Source: Beggiatoa leptomitoformis (GTDB lineage: Bacteria; Pseudomonadota; Gammaproteobacteria; Beggiatoales; Beggiatoaceae). Taken from it: DNA of 64,000 nt. The stretch lies in contig NZ_CP012373.2 of the NCBI RefSeq assembly GCF_001305575.3, positions 2,428,261 through 2,492,260 of the forward strand, written 5' to 3'. How positions within the stretch are numbered: the stretch's first letter is position 1; every line of letters begins with the position of its first letter. A program made the translations under genes and the position numbers. Under the pieces are notes generated by a model. It did no database searches. It was not told the DNA's origin and saw only the letters and a program-made list of their open reading frames with translations. Of the stretch, positions 45,515-56,418 are shown piece by piece.

Positions 45515-47140
45515 TTAAAAAACTATTTTTTGAATAGGACTGACCCAACATTCACCATTATCCCCTGTAAAATAAAACCGATATTCTTCTCCCTGTCGCG
45601 CCCGACTCACACGCGCTGTAAACGCCCGCAAGGGAGCTACATGCTGACGGTCAAGAAAAAATACTCCAGCCTCTCCCTTACGCCCATTTAACTGAATATC
45701 CCACATTAATTGTCCTGAGGGTTCATAACGAAAAATGGCTTGAATTGCATCGCTAGGTAAATACACACGACACTGTTGTGGCGTGGTTTCTAAGCGTTTT
45801 AAACAATGACAGCCCTCATCAATATACCCAACCGTCTTGCCCGTCTGAAGGCGTTGTATCGTATCTTGTTCAAGCCACAATAATTCGGGGCTACTGCCAC
45901 GAAAATAACGTACCGTCCAATGCAATTCTCCCATCACAAAACCTTTAGGTGCGACAAGTGCGTCATAAACAGGTGGTGACGCTAATAAAGCATTAACAAT
46001 CAACTGATTCGTTGAGTTTTCCGCTTTTTGCGCATAGGTATGATTTTGTACCGCAACAAACACGCCCCAAAGAAAAAGCAGGATAATTCCTGAATAAATA
46101 AAACTTACCCTATGAATAATAGGACTTTTTGCCAATTGCACCGCAGAAAAAAGCGTTAAAAATAGATAGCTTAACAACAAAATTCGGGCAGCATGTTCGC
46201 TAGGACTACGCCACAAATGCGGGGCAAAAACCGCAGGGAACATGAGAAAAATCAAGGTAATAATTAACCATAAGACGACAGCAAAGCGCGACTTTCCAAA
46301 TACCACCGCGCAGACCACTGCCACTAAAACCGCTACATTCTGTTCAACAAACCACTGTGTTACCTGCGCTAAACCTTGCCATACTTCCACTAGTAATGGC
46401 AGCAGTGCAATCCCTTCCATACCACCGCCAACCGTACTCAACATCATTTGTCGTAAAAATAAATAGGCTACAGCAACACAAAAATAGCCAAACATCAGCC
46501 CTGAAATACGCTTGATATTTGTCCACGAAAAACTAAATTGTGGTAACCAGAAATACAGCAGCGGAACAATTAAATAAATTTCCTTTGCTAAGACGGCTAA
46601 GGCATAAAATCCTAAGCATAACCACCACCACCGCGCCCGCGCTGTTTGCCACCACTGCAATAATCCTAAGGTTGACAAGGTGATACTAATTCCCCCTTCA
46701 ACATAATGGCGGGTGTAATTTTCCGTCAACAACTGAAACAGTGTGGGGTGGGTTAGCAATAATAATAAGGCAATCATGCCCGCAGAATACCGTTCTGCAA
46801 CACGCCATGCTAATACACTGATTAAACTGATAAGAATACTTAATGACAGTGCTTGATGAATCAAAAAAACCAGCGGATTTGCATCGCCTGCTAACCACAA
46901 ATCTATCTGATAACTCCATAATACCCAAGGCATATAATGTGCTGTAGATAACTCTTGATACGCGGCAGGATTGGTTAAAAATGTATGCCACGCATAACTT
47001 AAAGCGACTCGCATAACATGTGCATCATCATCATGAAAAGTGAGGGTAACGGCTGGCAACCATCCACTCATCCACACGACACAAAAAAGGGTGATTAAGC
47101 AACAGACTTGAACAAGTGGGGAACGTAAAATAGCGGGCAT
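45515..47140 (-). CDS. Polytopic membrane protein, probable lipid-linked glycosyltransferase
   Basis: A protein of 541 residues if the ATG at 47140 is used; the frame is open to a TTG at 47203, and the true start is uncertain. About ten hydrophobic segments are spread along the first 400 residues, and a soluble ~120-residue periplasmic C-terminus follows. After the first membrane segment come HDDDAHV and AHYMPWVLWSYQIDLWLAGDANP, the pattern of GT39/PMT- and ArnT-like enzymes with acidic residues in the first loop. The acceptor is unknown. It converges with the ABC gene and is divergent from queE. Confidence 0.72.
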   Translation of the reverse strand: MPAILRSPLVQVCCLITLFCVVWMSGWLPAVTLTFHDDDAHVMRVALSYAWHTFLTNPAAYQELSTAHYMPWVLWSYQIDLWLAGDANPLVFLIHQALSLSILISLISVLAWRVAERYSAGMIALLLLLTHPTLFQLLTENYTRHYVEGGISITLSTLGLLQWWQTARARWWWLCLGFYALAVLAKEIYLIVPLLYFWLPQFSFSWTNIKRISGLMFGYFCVAVAYLFLRQMMLSTVGGGMEGIALLPLLVEVWQGLAQVTQWFVEQNVAVLVAVVCAVVFGKSRFAVVLWLIITLIFLMFPAVFAPHLWRSPSEHAARILLLSYLFLTLFSAVQLAKSPIIHRVSFIYSGIILLFLWGVFVAVQNHTYAQKAENSTNQLIVNALLASPPVYDALVAPKGFVMGELHWTVRYFRGSSPELLWLEQDTIQRLQTGKTVGYIDEGCHCLKRLETTPQQCRVYLPSDAIQAIFRYEPSGQLMWDIQLNGRKGEAGVFFLDRQHVAPLRAFTARVSRARQGEEYRFYFTGDNGECWVSPIQKIVF

Positions 47141-47232
47141 AAGTGGCGCAATAAGCGAAAAAGAAGGGTAACAAGCATAATCAAAAACCGCTTTGAAAAA
47201 CAAGCGACCTAAACTGAGATGTAAGAATCACC

Positions 47233-47874
47233 ATGACTTATCATGTAAAAGAAATTTTTTATACTTTACAAGGGGAAGGGGCACAAACAGGCAGAGCCGC
47301 TGTTTTTTGTCGCTTTGCGGGATGTAATTTATGGTCGGGTAATGAAGCAGATAGAGCGACAGCACTTTGTCAATTTTGTGATACCGATTTTAATGGCACA
47401 ACGGGAACGGGTGGGGGGAAATTCACAACGGCTGAAGACCTAGTAACCGCCATTACACAAACATGGCAAGCAAAAAATAACATTCACGCACAGCCTTATG
47501 TCGTTTGCACGGGCGGAGAACCCTTATTACAAATAGATAACGCATTAATAACCGCTTTACATCAAGCAAACTTTAATATTGCAATAGAAACCAATGGCAC
47601 TCAAACCGCACCCACAGGCATAGATTGGATTTGTGTCAGTCCTAAAGCACGCGCCCCGTTAATTTTAACTGCAGGACACGAGCTAAAACTTGTTTACCCA
47701 CAAGAAGATGCGCTACCAGAACAATTTATCGACCTAGACTTTCAACACTTTTTTCTACAGCCCATGGACGGCAATGCCCACCATCACAACACCCAACTTG
47801 CTATTCAATATTGTTTAGACCATCCACAATGGCGATTATGTTTACAAACCCATAAATTAATTGGGATTCCATAA
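47233..47874 (+). CDS. queE: 7-carboxy-7-deazaguanine synthase
   Basis: A protein of 213 residues. QueE is the radical-SAM enzyme that makes the deazaguanine core of queuosine and related 7-deazapurines. The cluster ligands are visible as C-x14-C-x2-C: GCNLWSGNEADR..., then LCQFCDTDF. The N-terminus has YTLQGEGAQTGRAAVF and the middle has VVCTGGEPLLQ (SAM motif). The longer x14 insertion is typical of proteobacterial QueE. queC, queD and queF are not in the window. Confidence 0.93.
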   Translation: MTYHVKEIFYTLQGEGAQTGRAAVFCRFAGCNLWSGNEADRATALCQFCDTDFNGTTGTGGGKFTTAEDLVTAITQTWQAKNNIHAQPYVVCTGGEPLLQIDNALITALHQANFNIAIETNGTQTAPTGIDWICVSPKARAPLILTAGHELKLVYPQEDALPEQFIDLDFQHFFLQPMDGNAHHHNTQLAIQYCLDHPQWRLCLQTHKLIGIP

Positions 47875-47926
47875 GGTAACTAATGGCAAACGACATTAGT
47901 GTACACGCCTTTAACAGGAAGGCTAC

Positions 47927-47961
47927 GGTGTGTTACGGCACAAAAAAATCCCTAACACACC
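47927..47961. terminator. Bidirectional terminator between queE and dapB
   Basis: A perfect 9-bp stem GGTGTGTTA (47927-47935) / TAACACACC (47953-47961) with an A-rich loop lies in the 98 bases between convergent genes. A second small repeat, ACTAATG/CATTAGT, lies at 47879-47900. Confidence 0.6.
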
Positions 47962-47972
47962 CTAAACTTAGG

Positions 47973-48788
<816 letters not shown>

Positions 48789-48887
48789 CTATCTTCAGAC
48801 ATTGTTATTTAACTGATTCCTAAGCTTAATCTCAATATTTCTAGTCATTAACTGCTAAACACTAATTTAATTGAGATTAAGGGGTAT

Positions 48888-50009
48888 TTACAGCTTCATA
48901 TCTTCAAAAAACTGTTTGACGCGACCTAGCCATGAAGTTTCTTGCGGACGATGATGAGTTGATTCCAACGTGTTGCCGAATTCCTCTAACAATTCTTTTT
49001 GTCGACTGGTGAGACTAACAGGGGTTTCTACCACAACACGGCAATGCAAATCTCCAACACTTCCACCACGAACGGGTTTAACCCCTTTGCCACGAATGCG
49101 GAAAGTTTGTCCTGTTTGTGTTCCTGAAGGAATTTTGAGGGTTACACGACCATCCAATGTTGGGGCTTCTAATTCCCCCCCCAGTGCAGCCGTCACTATA
49201 CTAATCGGTACTTCACAAAATAAACTACTGTTTTCACGGGTAAAAATAGAGTGCGGACGGACATTAATTTGTACATACAAGTCTCCTGCAGCCCCATCAT
49301 TAACACCAGATTCCCCTTCACCCGATAAACGAATGCGGTCACCTGTGTCCACACCAGCAGGCACTTTAACAGATAACGTTTTAGTATCTTTAATGCGTCC
49401 CGCACCGTGACAGGTAGAACAAGGCGTTTCAATAATTTTGCCTACTCCGCGACAATAGGGACATGTTTGTTGTACGGAGAAAAACCCAGAAGTCATGCGG
49501 ACTTGTCCTGCACCACCGCAATGGCTACAAGTAACAGGGCTTGTACCGGGTTTTGCCCCTGAACCATGACAGGTATCGCATTCTACGAGTGTCGGAATAC
49601 GAATTTTAACATCAGTTCCATTAACCGCTTCTTCTAAGGTGATGGTTAAGTCATAGCGTAAGTCAGACCCACGAAAGGCACGACTGCCACCACGGTTACC
49701 ATTTCCACCAAAAACACTTTCAAAAATATCGCCAAAATCAAAACCGCCACCAAATCCACTGCCACCACCACCGCCCATAGAAGCATCAACGCCTGCATGT
49801 CCAAATTGGTTGTAAGCTGCGCGTTTTTGAGGGTCGGATAAAATCTCATAGGCCTCTTTCGCTTCTTTAAATTTGTCTTCCGCATCAGCACTATCAGGAT
49901 TGCGGTCGGGGTGAAATTTCATCGCCAAACGGCGATAGGCTTTTTTGAGTTCGTCTTCACTGGCGTTTTTTTGTACGCCCAGAACTTCGTAATAATCTCG
50001 TTTTGACAT
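48888..50009 (-). CDS. dnaJ: Chaperone DnaJ
   Basis: A protein of 373 residues with the complete type I Hsp40 layout. The J-domain (1-70) has the HPD motif in [10 protein letters not shown]. The Gly-rich region is at ~76-105, then four CxxCxGxG zinc repeats ([32 protein letters not shown]) and two C-terminal beta domains. DnaJ stimulates DnaK ATPase. It is separated from dnaK by ~200 bases that hold a terminator-like hairpin and two palindromic repeats, so the two may not be strictly co-transcribed. Confidence 0.98.
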   Translation of the reverse strand: MSKRDYYEVLGVQKNASEDELKKAYRRLAMKFHPDRNPDSADAEDKFKEAKEAYEILSDPQKRAAYNQFGHAGVDASMGGGGGSGFGGGFDFGDIFESVFGGNGNRGGSRAFRGSDLRYDLTITLEEAVNGTDVKIRIPTLVECDTCHGSGAKPGTSPVTCSHCGGAGQVRMTSGFFSVQQTCPYCRGVGKIIETPCSTCHGAGRIKDTKTLSVKVPAGVDTGDRIRLSGEGESGVNDGAAGDLYVQINVRPHSIFTRENSSLFCEVPISIVTAALGGELEAPTLDGRVTLKIPSGTQTGQTFRIRGKGVKPVRGGSVGDLHCRVVVETPVSLTSRQKELLEEFGNTLESTHHRPQETSWLGRVKQFFEDMKL

Positions 50010-50045
50010 GGTAGCGAGTGTGTTCGGCTAGGTGGGGTTAAATAG

Positions 50046-50063
50046 GCGCGAATGAATTCGCAC
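50046..50063. repeat. Palindromic repeat, GTGCGAAT family
   Basis: GCGCGAAT GA ATTCGCAC forms 8-bp arms with one mismatch. It lies just upstream of dnaJ. Confidence 0.6.
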
Positions 50064-50088
50064 GAATTAAAGGGGGTTTAGGTTCTCG

Positions 50089-50108
50089 GGTGCGGATAAA
50101 TCCGCATC
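50089..50108. repeat. Palindromic repeat, GTGCGGAT variant
   Basis: GGTGCGGAT AA ATCCGCATC is a near-perfect palindrome with one G-T pair. The paired C/G change inside both arms looks compensatory against the GAAT/ATTC members. Confidence 0.6.
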
Positions 50109-50149
50109 GACAATGATTCTCTTAAAATCACATTACAGTGAAAATAATA

Positions 50150-50188
50150 AAGCGCACTACTTAACTTTTGGAGGTAAGTAATGCGCTT
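50150..50188 (-). terminator. Terminator after dnaK
   Basis: A 14-bp stem AAGCGCACTACTTA (50150-50163) / TAAGTAATGCGCTT (50175-50188) with one G-T pair; on the minus strand it is followed by TATTATTTT. Confidence 0.8.
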
Positions 50189-50211
50189 CGTCGTCAGTTT
50201 ACCGACACAAT

Positions 50212-52140
50212 TTATTTCTTGTCGCCTTTGACTTCTTCAAACTCAGCATCAACAACACCGTCATTATTTGCTGAGGCTTTTTTGGCCGCGTCGGTAAAGC
50301 CATCGCCCCCTTCTGCACCACCTGTTTGTTGGTAGGCTTTTTCTGCCAGTTTACCCGATAATTCTGCAAGTGTTTGCGTTTTGGCTTCAATATCATCCTT
50401 ATTGTCGCCTTTCATGGCTTCTTTTAAGGATTCCATTGCCGCTTCAATGGCTGTCTTTTCATTCGTGTCAACTTTGCCCTCAAGGTCTTTCAAAGTCTTG
50501 CTAATGGAATGAACCATATTATCTGCTTGGTTACGGGCATTGACTAACTCGTGAAATCTTTGGTCTTCTGCGGCATGGGCTTCTGCATCTTTTACCATGC
50601 GTTGAATTTCGTTCTCATCTAATCCGCTAGAAGCTTTGATTTGGATAGATTGTGCCTTGCCTGTGGCTTTGTCTTTAGCAGAGACGTGTAAAATCCCATT
50701 CGCATCAATATCAAAAGCGACTTCAATTTGAGGAACGCCGCGTGGTGCTAACGGAATGTCCTTTAAGTCAAATTTTTCTAGGGATTTGTTGGCTGATGCC
50801 ATTTCCCGTTCACCTTGCAACACATGCACAGTCACCGCAGGTTGATTGTCGTCAGCGGTTGAGAATACTTGTGATGCTTTGGTTGGAATGGTGGTGTTTT
50901 TGGGGATGATTTTGGTCATCACACCGCCCATGGTTTCAATCCCTAATGATAAAGGCGTGACATCTAACAGTAACACGTCTTTCACTTCACCTGATAAAAC
51001 AGCACCTTGTACTGCCGCACCAACAGCAACCGCTTCATCAGGGTTGACATCTTTACGGGCTTCTTTGCCAAACAGGTCTTTAACACGGTCTTGCACTTTG
51101 GGCATACGGGTTTGACCGCCAACGAGAATGACTTCGTCGATTTGGCTGGTGCTTAAACCTGAGTCTTTCAGCGCGATTTTGCAGGGTTCGACTGTCCGCT
51201 CGATTAAATCTTCTACTAAAGATTCTAACTTCGCGCGAGTCAGTTTCAAATTCATGTGTTTAGGACCTGAAGCATCTGCCGTAATGTAGGGCAAATTTAC
51301 ATCAGTTTGTTGGCTAGAAGACAATTCAATTTTTGCCTTCTCAGCGGATTCTTTTAACCGTTGCAATGCTAAGGGGTCATTTTTCAGGTTAATGCCCGTG
51401 TCTTTTTTAAATTCATCAACTAAAAAGTCAATGATACGTAAGTCGAAATCTTCACCGCCTAAGAAAGTGTCGCCATTGGTGGATAACACTTCAAATTGTT
51501 GTTCGCCATCGACCTCGGCAATTTCGATGATGGAAATATCAAATGTACCTCCGCCCAAGTCGTAAACAGCAATTTTGGCATCACCGCGTTTTTTGTCCAT
51601 GCCATAAGCAAGGGCCGCCGCAGTGGGTTCGTTAATAATTCGCTTAACTTCTAAACCAGCAATTCGTCCTGCATCTTTGGTTGCTTGACGTTGGGAGTCG
51701 TTAAAATAAGCGGGTACCGTGATAACGGCTTCTTTAACGGTTTCGCCTAAATAGTCTTCTGCGGTTTTCTTCATCTTCATGAGAACACGGGCAGAAATTT
51801 CAGGCGGTGCCATTTTTTTGCCTTTTACTTCAATCCATGCATCGCCATTGTCGGCTTCCATGATTTTGTAAGGGACAATATCTAAATCACGTTGGACGAC
51901 TTTGTCTTTAAATTTGCGTCCAATTAAGCGTTTTACCGCATACAAGGTATTTTGTGGATTGGTGACAGCTTGGCGTTTGGCTGATTGTCCCACTAAAACT
52001 TCATTATCATCCGCATAAGCAATGATAGAGGGTGTGGTTCTCGCACCTTCGCTGTTTTCAATAACACGTACGCTTTTACCTTCCATAACGGCAACGCATG
52101 AATTGGTCGTACCTAAGTCGATACCAATAATTTTACCCAT
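50212..52140 (-). CDS. dnaK: Chaperone DnaK (Hsp70)
   Basis: A protein of 642 residues, the full Dna[21 protein letters not shown] opens the ATPase domain, [12 protein letters not shown] follows, and [14 protein letters not shown] is the phosphate 2 loop. The substrate domain includes the characteristic [14 protein letters not shown], and the lid ends in the [13 protein letters not shown] tail. It works with DnaJ and GrpE. A sigma-32-like promoter lies 59-85 bases upstream. Confidence 0.98.
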   Translation of the reverse strand: MGKIIGIDLGTTNSCVAVMEGKSVRVIENSEGARTTPSIIAYADDNEVLVGQSAKRQAVTNPQNTLYAVKRLIGRKFKDKVVQRDLDIVPYKIMEADNGDAWIEVKGKKMAPPEISARVLMKMKKTAEDYLGETVKEAVITVPAYFNDSQRQATKDAGRIAGLEVKRIINEPTAAALAYGMDKKRGDAKIAVYDLGGGTFDISIIEIAEVDGEQQFEVLSTNGDTFLGGEDFDLRIIDFLVDEFKKDTGINLKNDPLALQRLKESAEKAKIELSSSQQTDVNLPYITADASGPKHMNLKLTRAKLESLVEDLIERTVEPCKIALKDSGLSTSQIDEVILVGGQTRMPKVQDRVKDLFGKEARKDVNPDEAVAVGAAVQGAVLSGEVKDVLLLDVTPLSLGIETMGGVMTKIIPKNTTIPTKASQVFSTADDNQPAVTVHVLQGEREMASANKSLEKFDLKDIPLAPRGVPQIEVAFDIDANGILHVSAKDKATGKAQSIQIKASSGLDENEIQRMVKDAEAHAAEDQRFHELVNARNQADNMVHSISKTLKDLEGKVDTNEKTAIEAAMESLKEAMKGDNKDDIEAKTQTLAELSGKLAEKAYQQTGGAEGGDGFTDAAKKASANNDGVVDAEFEEVKGDKK

Positions 52141-52198
52141 GATTCTGTAATCTCCTGTTTAATTATTTGAGTATAATTAGTTTTTTTCTGTTAGACGA

Positions 52199-52225
52199 TA
52201 TAAGGGCAAGGATATTTTTTTCAAG
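52199..52225 (-). promoter_or_regulatory. Sigma-32-like heat-shock promoter for dnaK
   Basis: On the minus strand CTTGAA (52220-52225) is followed after 13 bases by CCCTTATA (52199-52206), close to the sigma-32 consensus CTTGAA-N13/14-CCCCATNT. It lies 59-85 bases upstream of the dnaK start. Confidence 0.7.
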
Positions 52226-52390
52226 AAAAAAGTATTTTTATAAAATGCCCTATTAGTGGTTTTTCGGTTAAATCTTGGTTTATTGTCTGCATCAATATTC
52301 AAGCGCGTTATTTTAAGATAATGACTTAAAAATAAGTTATTTAATCTCAACTGCTTGGTCAATTCTGTGAATTCTGATGCAGACAATTAT

Positions 52391-53011
52391 TTATTTTGCG
52401 GCTTTAGCAACAACGACTCTTGCAGGTCTTAATAAACGATCATTCAATTGGTAGCCTTTTTGATGAACGAAAATAACGGTGTTATCTTCTACATTTGGCA
52501 CAGGTTGCATTGCCATTGCTTCATGAAATTGCGGATTGAATTTTTCATTTTGGGGGTGAATTTCTTGAATGCCTGCCTTTTCTAATGCGCCCGCTAACAT
52601 TTTTAGCGTCAGCTCCATCCCTTCTGCAATAGCATTGAGTGTCGCATCAGTATTTTGTGTGGCTTCTATGCCTAATTCCATACTGTCTTTAATCGGCAAT
52701 AATTCGGTAGCAAACTTTTCTAAGGCGTATTTGCGGGCGTTGTCGATGTCGCGTTCCATCCGTTTCCGCATGTTATCAAACTCTGCCTTTTGTCTAAGCA
52801 GTGCATCCCAGTTTTCTTCTGCTTTGCGAGTTGCTTCGATAAGTTGACGGTTTAATTCTTCAACCGTTAAAGGAGGGGCTGAGTCAGTATTAGTCGGTTG
52901 TGCATCAATGTCTAATGCTGGGGCATCGTTTTCAATGACAGTTGCCGATTCGGTAACCAGTGCATCTTGGTTTTCTGACGGGATTGTCTTGTCATTTACT
53001 GTGGTTGTCAT
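52391..53011 (-). CDS. grpE: Nucleotide exchange factor GrpE
   Basis: A protein of 206 residues. The N-terminal ~50 residues are acidic and disordered. The long helix then includes EENWDALLRQKAEFDNMRKRMERDI and the C-terminal beta domain has FNPQFHEAMAMQ and VIFVHQKGYQLNDRLLRPARVVVAK, all GrpE hallmarks. GrpE releases ADP from DnaK. It sits between hrcA and dnaK; 250 bases separate it from dnaK. A short hairpin (TATCCCTT/AAGGGATA, 53059-53078) lies in its 5' region. Confidence 0.97.
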   Translation of the reverse strand: MTTTVNDKTIPSENQDALVTESATVIENDAPALDIDAQPTNTDSAPPLTVEELNRQLIEATRKAEENWDALLRQKAEFDNMRKRMERDIDNARKYALEKFATELLPIKDSMELGIEATQNTDATLNAIAEGMELTLKMLAGALEKAGIQEIHPQNEKFNPQFHEAMAMQPVPNVEDNTVIFVHQKGYQLNDRLLRPARVVVAKAAK

Positions 53012-53204
53012 TCGTTACTCCAAGTATTAGCTAGTCTTAATTACGTTGTCATTTTAAATATCCCTTTGTGAAGGGATAAAACGCGGGTGCGAGGTTATTC
53101 GCAAAAAAAATTTAAAAAAAACGTAAATGTGTGCAGGTATTTGCACCAGCGTGTGCTTTATTTAATAAAATGTGATTAACCGCAATAAGTAGGGATAAAT
53201 TCGT

Positions 53205-54260
53205 TTACTTCAAGGCAGAGCTAAGGAGTTTTGCAGTTAAGTCAACAATGGGTATAACGCGCTCGTATGCCATGCGAGTAGGTCCTATCACCCCTAATAC
53301 GCCTATTACCGAGCCGTCGACCTTGTAAGGCGAGGTAATCACGCTACAGTCGTCAAATACGTCATAGCCCGATTCTTCACCAATAAAAATTTGTATGCCT
53401 TGCGCATTAATGGCTTGGTCAAGCAGGTGGAGGATGTCGCATTTTTGGTTAAACGCGGTAAATAAATGGCGAAGTTTATCGATATTTGTGGATAACTCGG
53501 CAATGTCCATCAAATGTGTTTGCCCTGCTACCACAAAATCGGGTTTATCTTCTTCTTGATTAGAAAAGGTTTTATCTGCCATTTCAATGGCGGTTTCCAT
53601 CAGATTATCTAAATCTTGCCGCGCTTTACGCATTTCACCAACAAGGTCTTGGCGCACGCGGTTTATGTCTTTACCTGCAAAAGCGGCATTCAAATAATTG
53701 GCAGCACTTTCTAATTCTGCCGCGCTATAAGGGCGACTGGTGTGGATAATACGGTTTTGCACTTCATGTTCATTGATAACTAAAATTGCTAAAACTCGTT
53801 GTTTAGAAAGGGATAAAAATTCAACATGCCGTAGGGCTTTAGTCTGACGACGCGGCAGCATGATAACGCTAGTCAGGTGTGTGACTTCAGAAAGTAAATG
53901 GGAAGCCTTTTCGAATAAGCGTTGACTGTCAAAACCACGAGCATCATTTTTAAACATGCGCCTTAACTGGCTTTCTTCGTCATTACTGAGCTGCTTAACT
54001 TGCAATAGGCTATCGACAAAAACACGATAACCGCGCACGGTCGGAATCCGTCCTGCTGAAGTATGTGGCGAAAACACCAAGCCCATTTCCTCCAAATCAG
54101 CCATCACATTACGGATGGTTGCAGGACTTAAATCTAAATCACTGTCTTTAGACAGCGTGCGAGAACCTACGGGTTGACCATCACGAATATAGCGGTCAAT
54201 TAGGATTTTTAAAAGTCGTTGAGCGCGGTCGTTAATCTGCTCATGCGTAACCTTCGGCAT
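53205..54260 (-). CDS. hrcA: Heat-shock repressor HrcA
   Basis: A protein of 351 residues from the ATG at 54260; the frame is open to a TTG at 54284 and no good ribosome site separates them. HrcA represses heat-shock operons by binding CIRCE elements. Its N-terminal winged helix is LKILIDRYIRDGQPVGSRTLSKDSDLDLSPATIRNVMADLEEMG. The C-terminus includes GVLGVIGPTRMAYERVIPIVD. The order hrcA-grpE-dnaK-dnaJ is a known arrangement. No CIRCE element could be found in the window, so its targets are probably elsewhere, for example groESL. Confidence 0.94.
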   Translation of the reverse strand: MPKVTHEQINDRAQRLLKILIDRYIRDGQPVGSRTLSKDSDLDLSPATIRNVMADLEEMGLVFSPHTSAGRIPTVRGYRVFVDSLLQVKQLSNDEESQLRRMFKNDARGFDSQRLFEKASHLLSEVTHLTSVIMLPRRQTKALRHVEFLSLSKQRVLAILVINEHEVQNRIIHTSRPYSAAELESAANYLNAAFAGKDINRVRQDLVGEMRKARQDLDNLMETAIEMADKTFSNQEEDKPDFVVAGQTHLMDIAELSTNIDKLRHLFTAFNQKCDILHLLDQAINAQGIQIFIGEESGYDVFDDCSVITSPYKVDGSVIGVLGVIGPTRMAYERVIPIVDLTAKLLSSALK

Positions 54261-54727
54261 GGTATGAAGTAAATGGTTTATCAAGTCTGTTTGTTGCTAA
54301 ATGAGGATGTTTTTTATGGGGAGGAAACACCCACGCGATGACATTATGACTATATAAAGTAAGGGTAAAGGTTACAGGTTCAATAGGCAAGTAATTATCG
54401 TCATAATACGAGACTGTCTGAATCAAGGTTATCAAGGCTGTTTTTTTATTTTGCTAAAAAAATTTAACCTATTGATTAAAATAATATTATATTTATCCCA
54501 TAAACGATTTACATTGCGGACAGGTTTGTATGTGATGATTGCTGGGGCGGTGACGCTAAACAATACGATAGATTATTATGAACAGGAAAAATCGAAACTC
54601 ATTGGAGAAACGAAAAAAAGCACCTCAAACTAGAAATTCTGCGACGCTACATCAAAGATAAAAGTATGAATTCCGTTATTGCTTCCAAACATGACACACA
54701 GAAAAAAACCACCGAAGAGACTCCAAA
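54261..54727. other. Intergenic region upstream of hrcA and of the Rpn genes
   Basis: About 467 bases between divergent genes. On the minus strand CCCCATAA (54314-54321) resembles a sigma-32 -10 element for hrcA, but no CTTGAA is at the right distance. A TTG-started frame of 60 codons at 54451-54633 may be a remnant; it has no clear ribosome site and was not called. Otherwise the stretch is AT-rich and featureless. Confidence 0.45.
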
Positions 54728-55531
54728 ATGATAGAAGTTGTCCCCCTAAAATACGGCGCGATATTTAAGCAAGCTTTTGGTCAACCTGAAACCTTTACCC
54801 AATTTGTTAATGATGTATTAGATATTAATATTCATATTGATAAAGTTCATACCGAATATGAATATCCTAATCCCGTCGGATTTGTGCGTAGCAAATATGA
54901 TTTATTTGCTGAGGATATAGAACAACGGATTGTCGTTGAAATTCAACATATCAAAGAAGAAGACTTTTTTGACCGTTTTTTATACTACCATCTGGTGAGT
55001 TTGGTCGAACAGATAGGCAGTTTTCAAGAATATAATTTTGAACGAACCGTTTACACCATCGTTGTTTTAACCAGTGTTCCACGTGATGGCAGTGTCGACT
55101 TTAGTTGTGCCGTCAGTGATATGAATCCAACGGATGAACGTGGACGCAAATTATCTATTTATCCACATCGTTTAGTCTTTCTTTGTCCTCGCTTGGTGAA
55201 TGATAAAACGCCGCCAAAAATCAAACGGTGGTTAGAGTTAATAGAAGATTCATTAGATGGCAAATTAGAAGAAAATAATTATTCAGAAAAGATGTTTCAA
55301 GCAATTTTAGACATTATTCGTAAACTGAATATCGATAGAGACATACTTGCGCAAATTAAGGATGAAGCTGCATGGGAAAAGGCAAAACAGCGGTTTAAGG
55401 AAGAAGGTATGGAAGAAGCCCGCTTAGAAACCGCACGAAAACTACGCGAAAAAGGCTTCAGTCTGGAAGAAACCGCAGAATTAACAGGATTAGCCGTGGC
55501 TGATTTATCCGCTTTGTTCAAAATACCATAG
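54728..55531 (+). CDS. Rpn-type PD-(D/E)XK nuclease / transposase-like protein, copy 1
   Basis: A protein of 267 residues of the Rpn/PD-(D/E)XK nuclease family, related to the putative transposase_31 group. The nuclease core is KYDLFAEDIEQRIVVEIQ, with the Asp and the ExQ motif, followed by FFDRFLYYHLVSLVEQI. Members are recombination-promoting nucleases or anti-phage-like proteins; the function here is unproven. The C-terminal tail is a short helix-turn-like segment (KLREKGFSLEETAELTGLAVADLSALF). It is directly followed by a near-identical copy. Confidence 0.8.
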   Translation: MIEVVPLKYGAIFKQAFGQPETFTQFVNDVLDINIHIDKVHTEYEYPNPVGFVRSKYDLFAEDIEQRIVVEIQHIKEEDFFDRFLYYHLVSLVEQIGSFQEYNFERTVYTIVVLTSVPRDGSVDFSCAVSDMNPTDERGRKLSIYPHRLVFLCPRLVNDKTPPKIKRWLELIEDSLDGKLEENNYSEKMFQAILDIIRKLNIDRDILAQIKDEAAWEKAKQRFKEEGMEEARLETARKLREKGFSLEETAELTGLAVADLSALFKIP

Positions 55532-55541
55532 GAGTTTCCTT

Positions 55542-56372
55542 GTGATAGAAGTTGTCCCCCTAAAATACGGTGCGATATTTAAGCAAGCTTTTGGTCAACC
55601 TGAAACCTTTACCCAATTTGTTAATGATGTATTAGACATTAATATTCATATTGATAAAGTTCATGCCGAATATGAATATCCTAATCCCGTCGGGTTTGTG
55701 CGTAGCAAATATGATTTATTCGCTGAGGACATAGAACAACGGATTGTTGTTGAAATTCAACATATCAAAGAAGAAGACTTTTTTGACCGTTTTTTATACT
55801 ACCATCTGGTGAGTTTGGTCGAACAGATAGGCAGTTTTCAAGAATATAATTTTGAACGAACCGTTTACACCATCGTTGTTTTAACCAGTGTTCCGCGTGA
55901 CGGCAGTGTCGACTTTAGTTGTGCCGTCAGTGATATGAACCCAACGGATGAACGTGGACGTAAATTATCCATTTATCCACATCGTTTAGTCTTTCTTTGT
56001 CCGCGCTTGGTGAATGATAAAACCCCGCCAAAAATCAAACGGTGGTTAGAGCTGATAGAAGATTCATTAGACGGCAAACTAGAAGAAAATAATTATTCAG
56101 AAAAGATGTTCCAAGCGATTTTAGACATTATTCGTAAACTGAATATTGATAGAGACATGCTTGCGCAAATTAAGGATGAAGCTGCATGGGAAAAGGCAAA
56201 ACAGCGGTTTAAGGAGGAAGGTATGGAAGAGGGCTTACAAATAGGAAAAGAAGAGGGTGATAAACAAGCTCGTTTGGAAACCGCACGCGCTATGTTAGCG
56301 GACGGAATGCTTGTTGAAACCGTATTAAGATATACAGGGTTAACCGCTACAGACTTGTCAGCGTTGCATTAA
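55542..56372 (+). CDS. Rpn-type PD-(D/E)XK nuclease, copy 2
   Basis: A protein of 276 residues, starting with GTG at 55542, with AGGAG upstream. The first ~233 residues are almost the same as copy 1: by eye only two substitutions (T to A near residue 40 and I to M near 207) among about two dozen base differences. The tails differ: this one has a Gly/Glu-rich insert (EEGLQIGKEEGDKQ) and a different last helix (MLADGMLVETVLRYTG). It starts 10 bases after copy 1, so the two are co-expressed. Confidence 0.8.
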   Translation: MIEVVPLKYGAIFKQAFGQPETFTQFVNDVLDINIHIDKVHAEYEYPNPVGFVRSKYDLFAEDIEQRIVVEIQHIKEEDFFDRFLYYHLVSLVEQIGSFQEYNFERTVYTIVVLTSVPRDGSVDFSCAVSDMNPTDERGRKLSIYPHRLVFLCPRLVNDKTPPKIKRWLELIEDSLDGKLEENNYSEKMFQAILDIIRKLNIDRDMLAQIKDEAAWEKAKQRFKEEGMEEGLQIGKEEGDKQARLETARAMLADGMLVETVLRYTGLTATDLSALH

Positions 56373-56418
56373 TGCTTGTATCCAATTAATACAATCTGGC
56401 AAATCTGTTTGTGTTTTT

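Noticed and set aside
54451-54633. Small 60-codon frame before the Rpn genes
   Set aside because: It starts with TTG, has no clear ribosome site and matches nothing I recognise; it may be a remnant.
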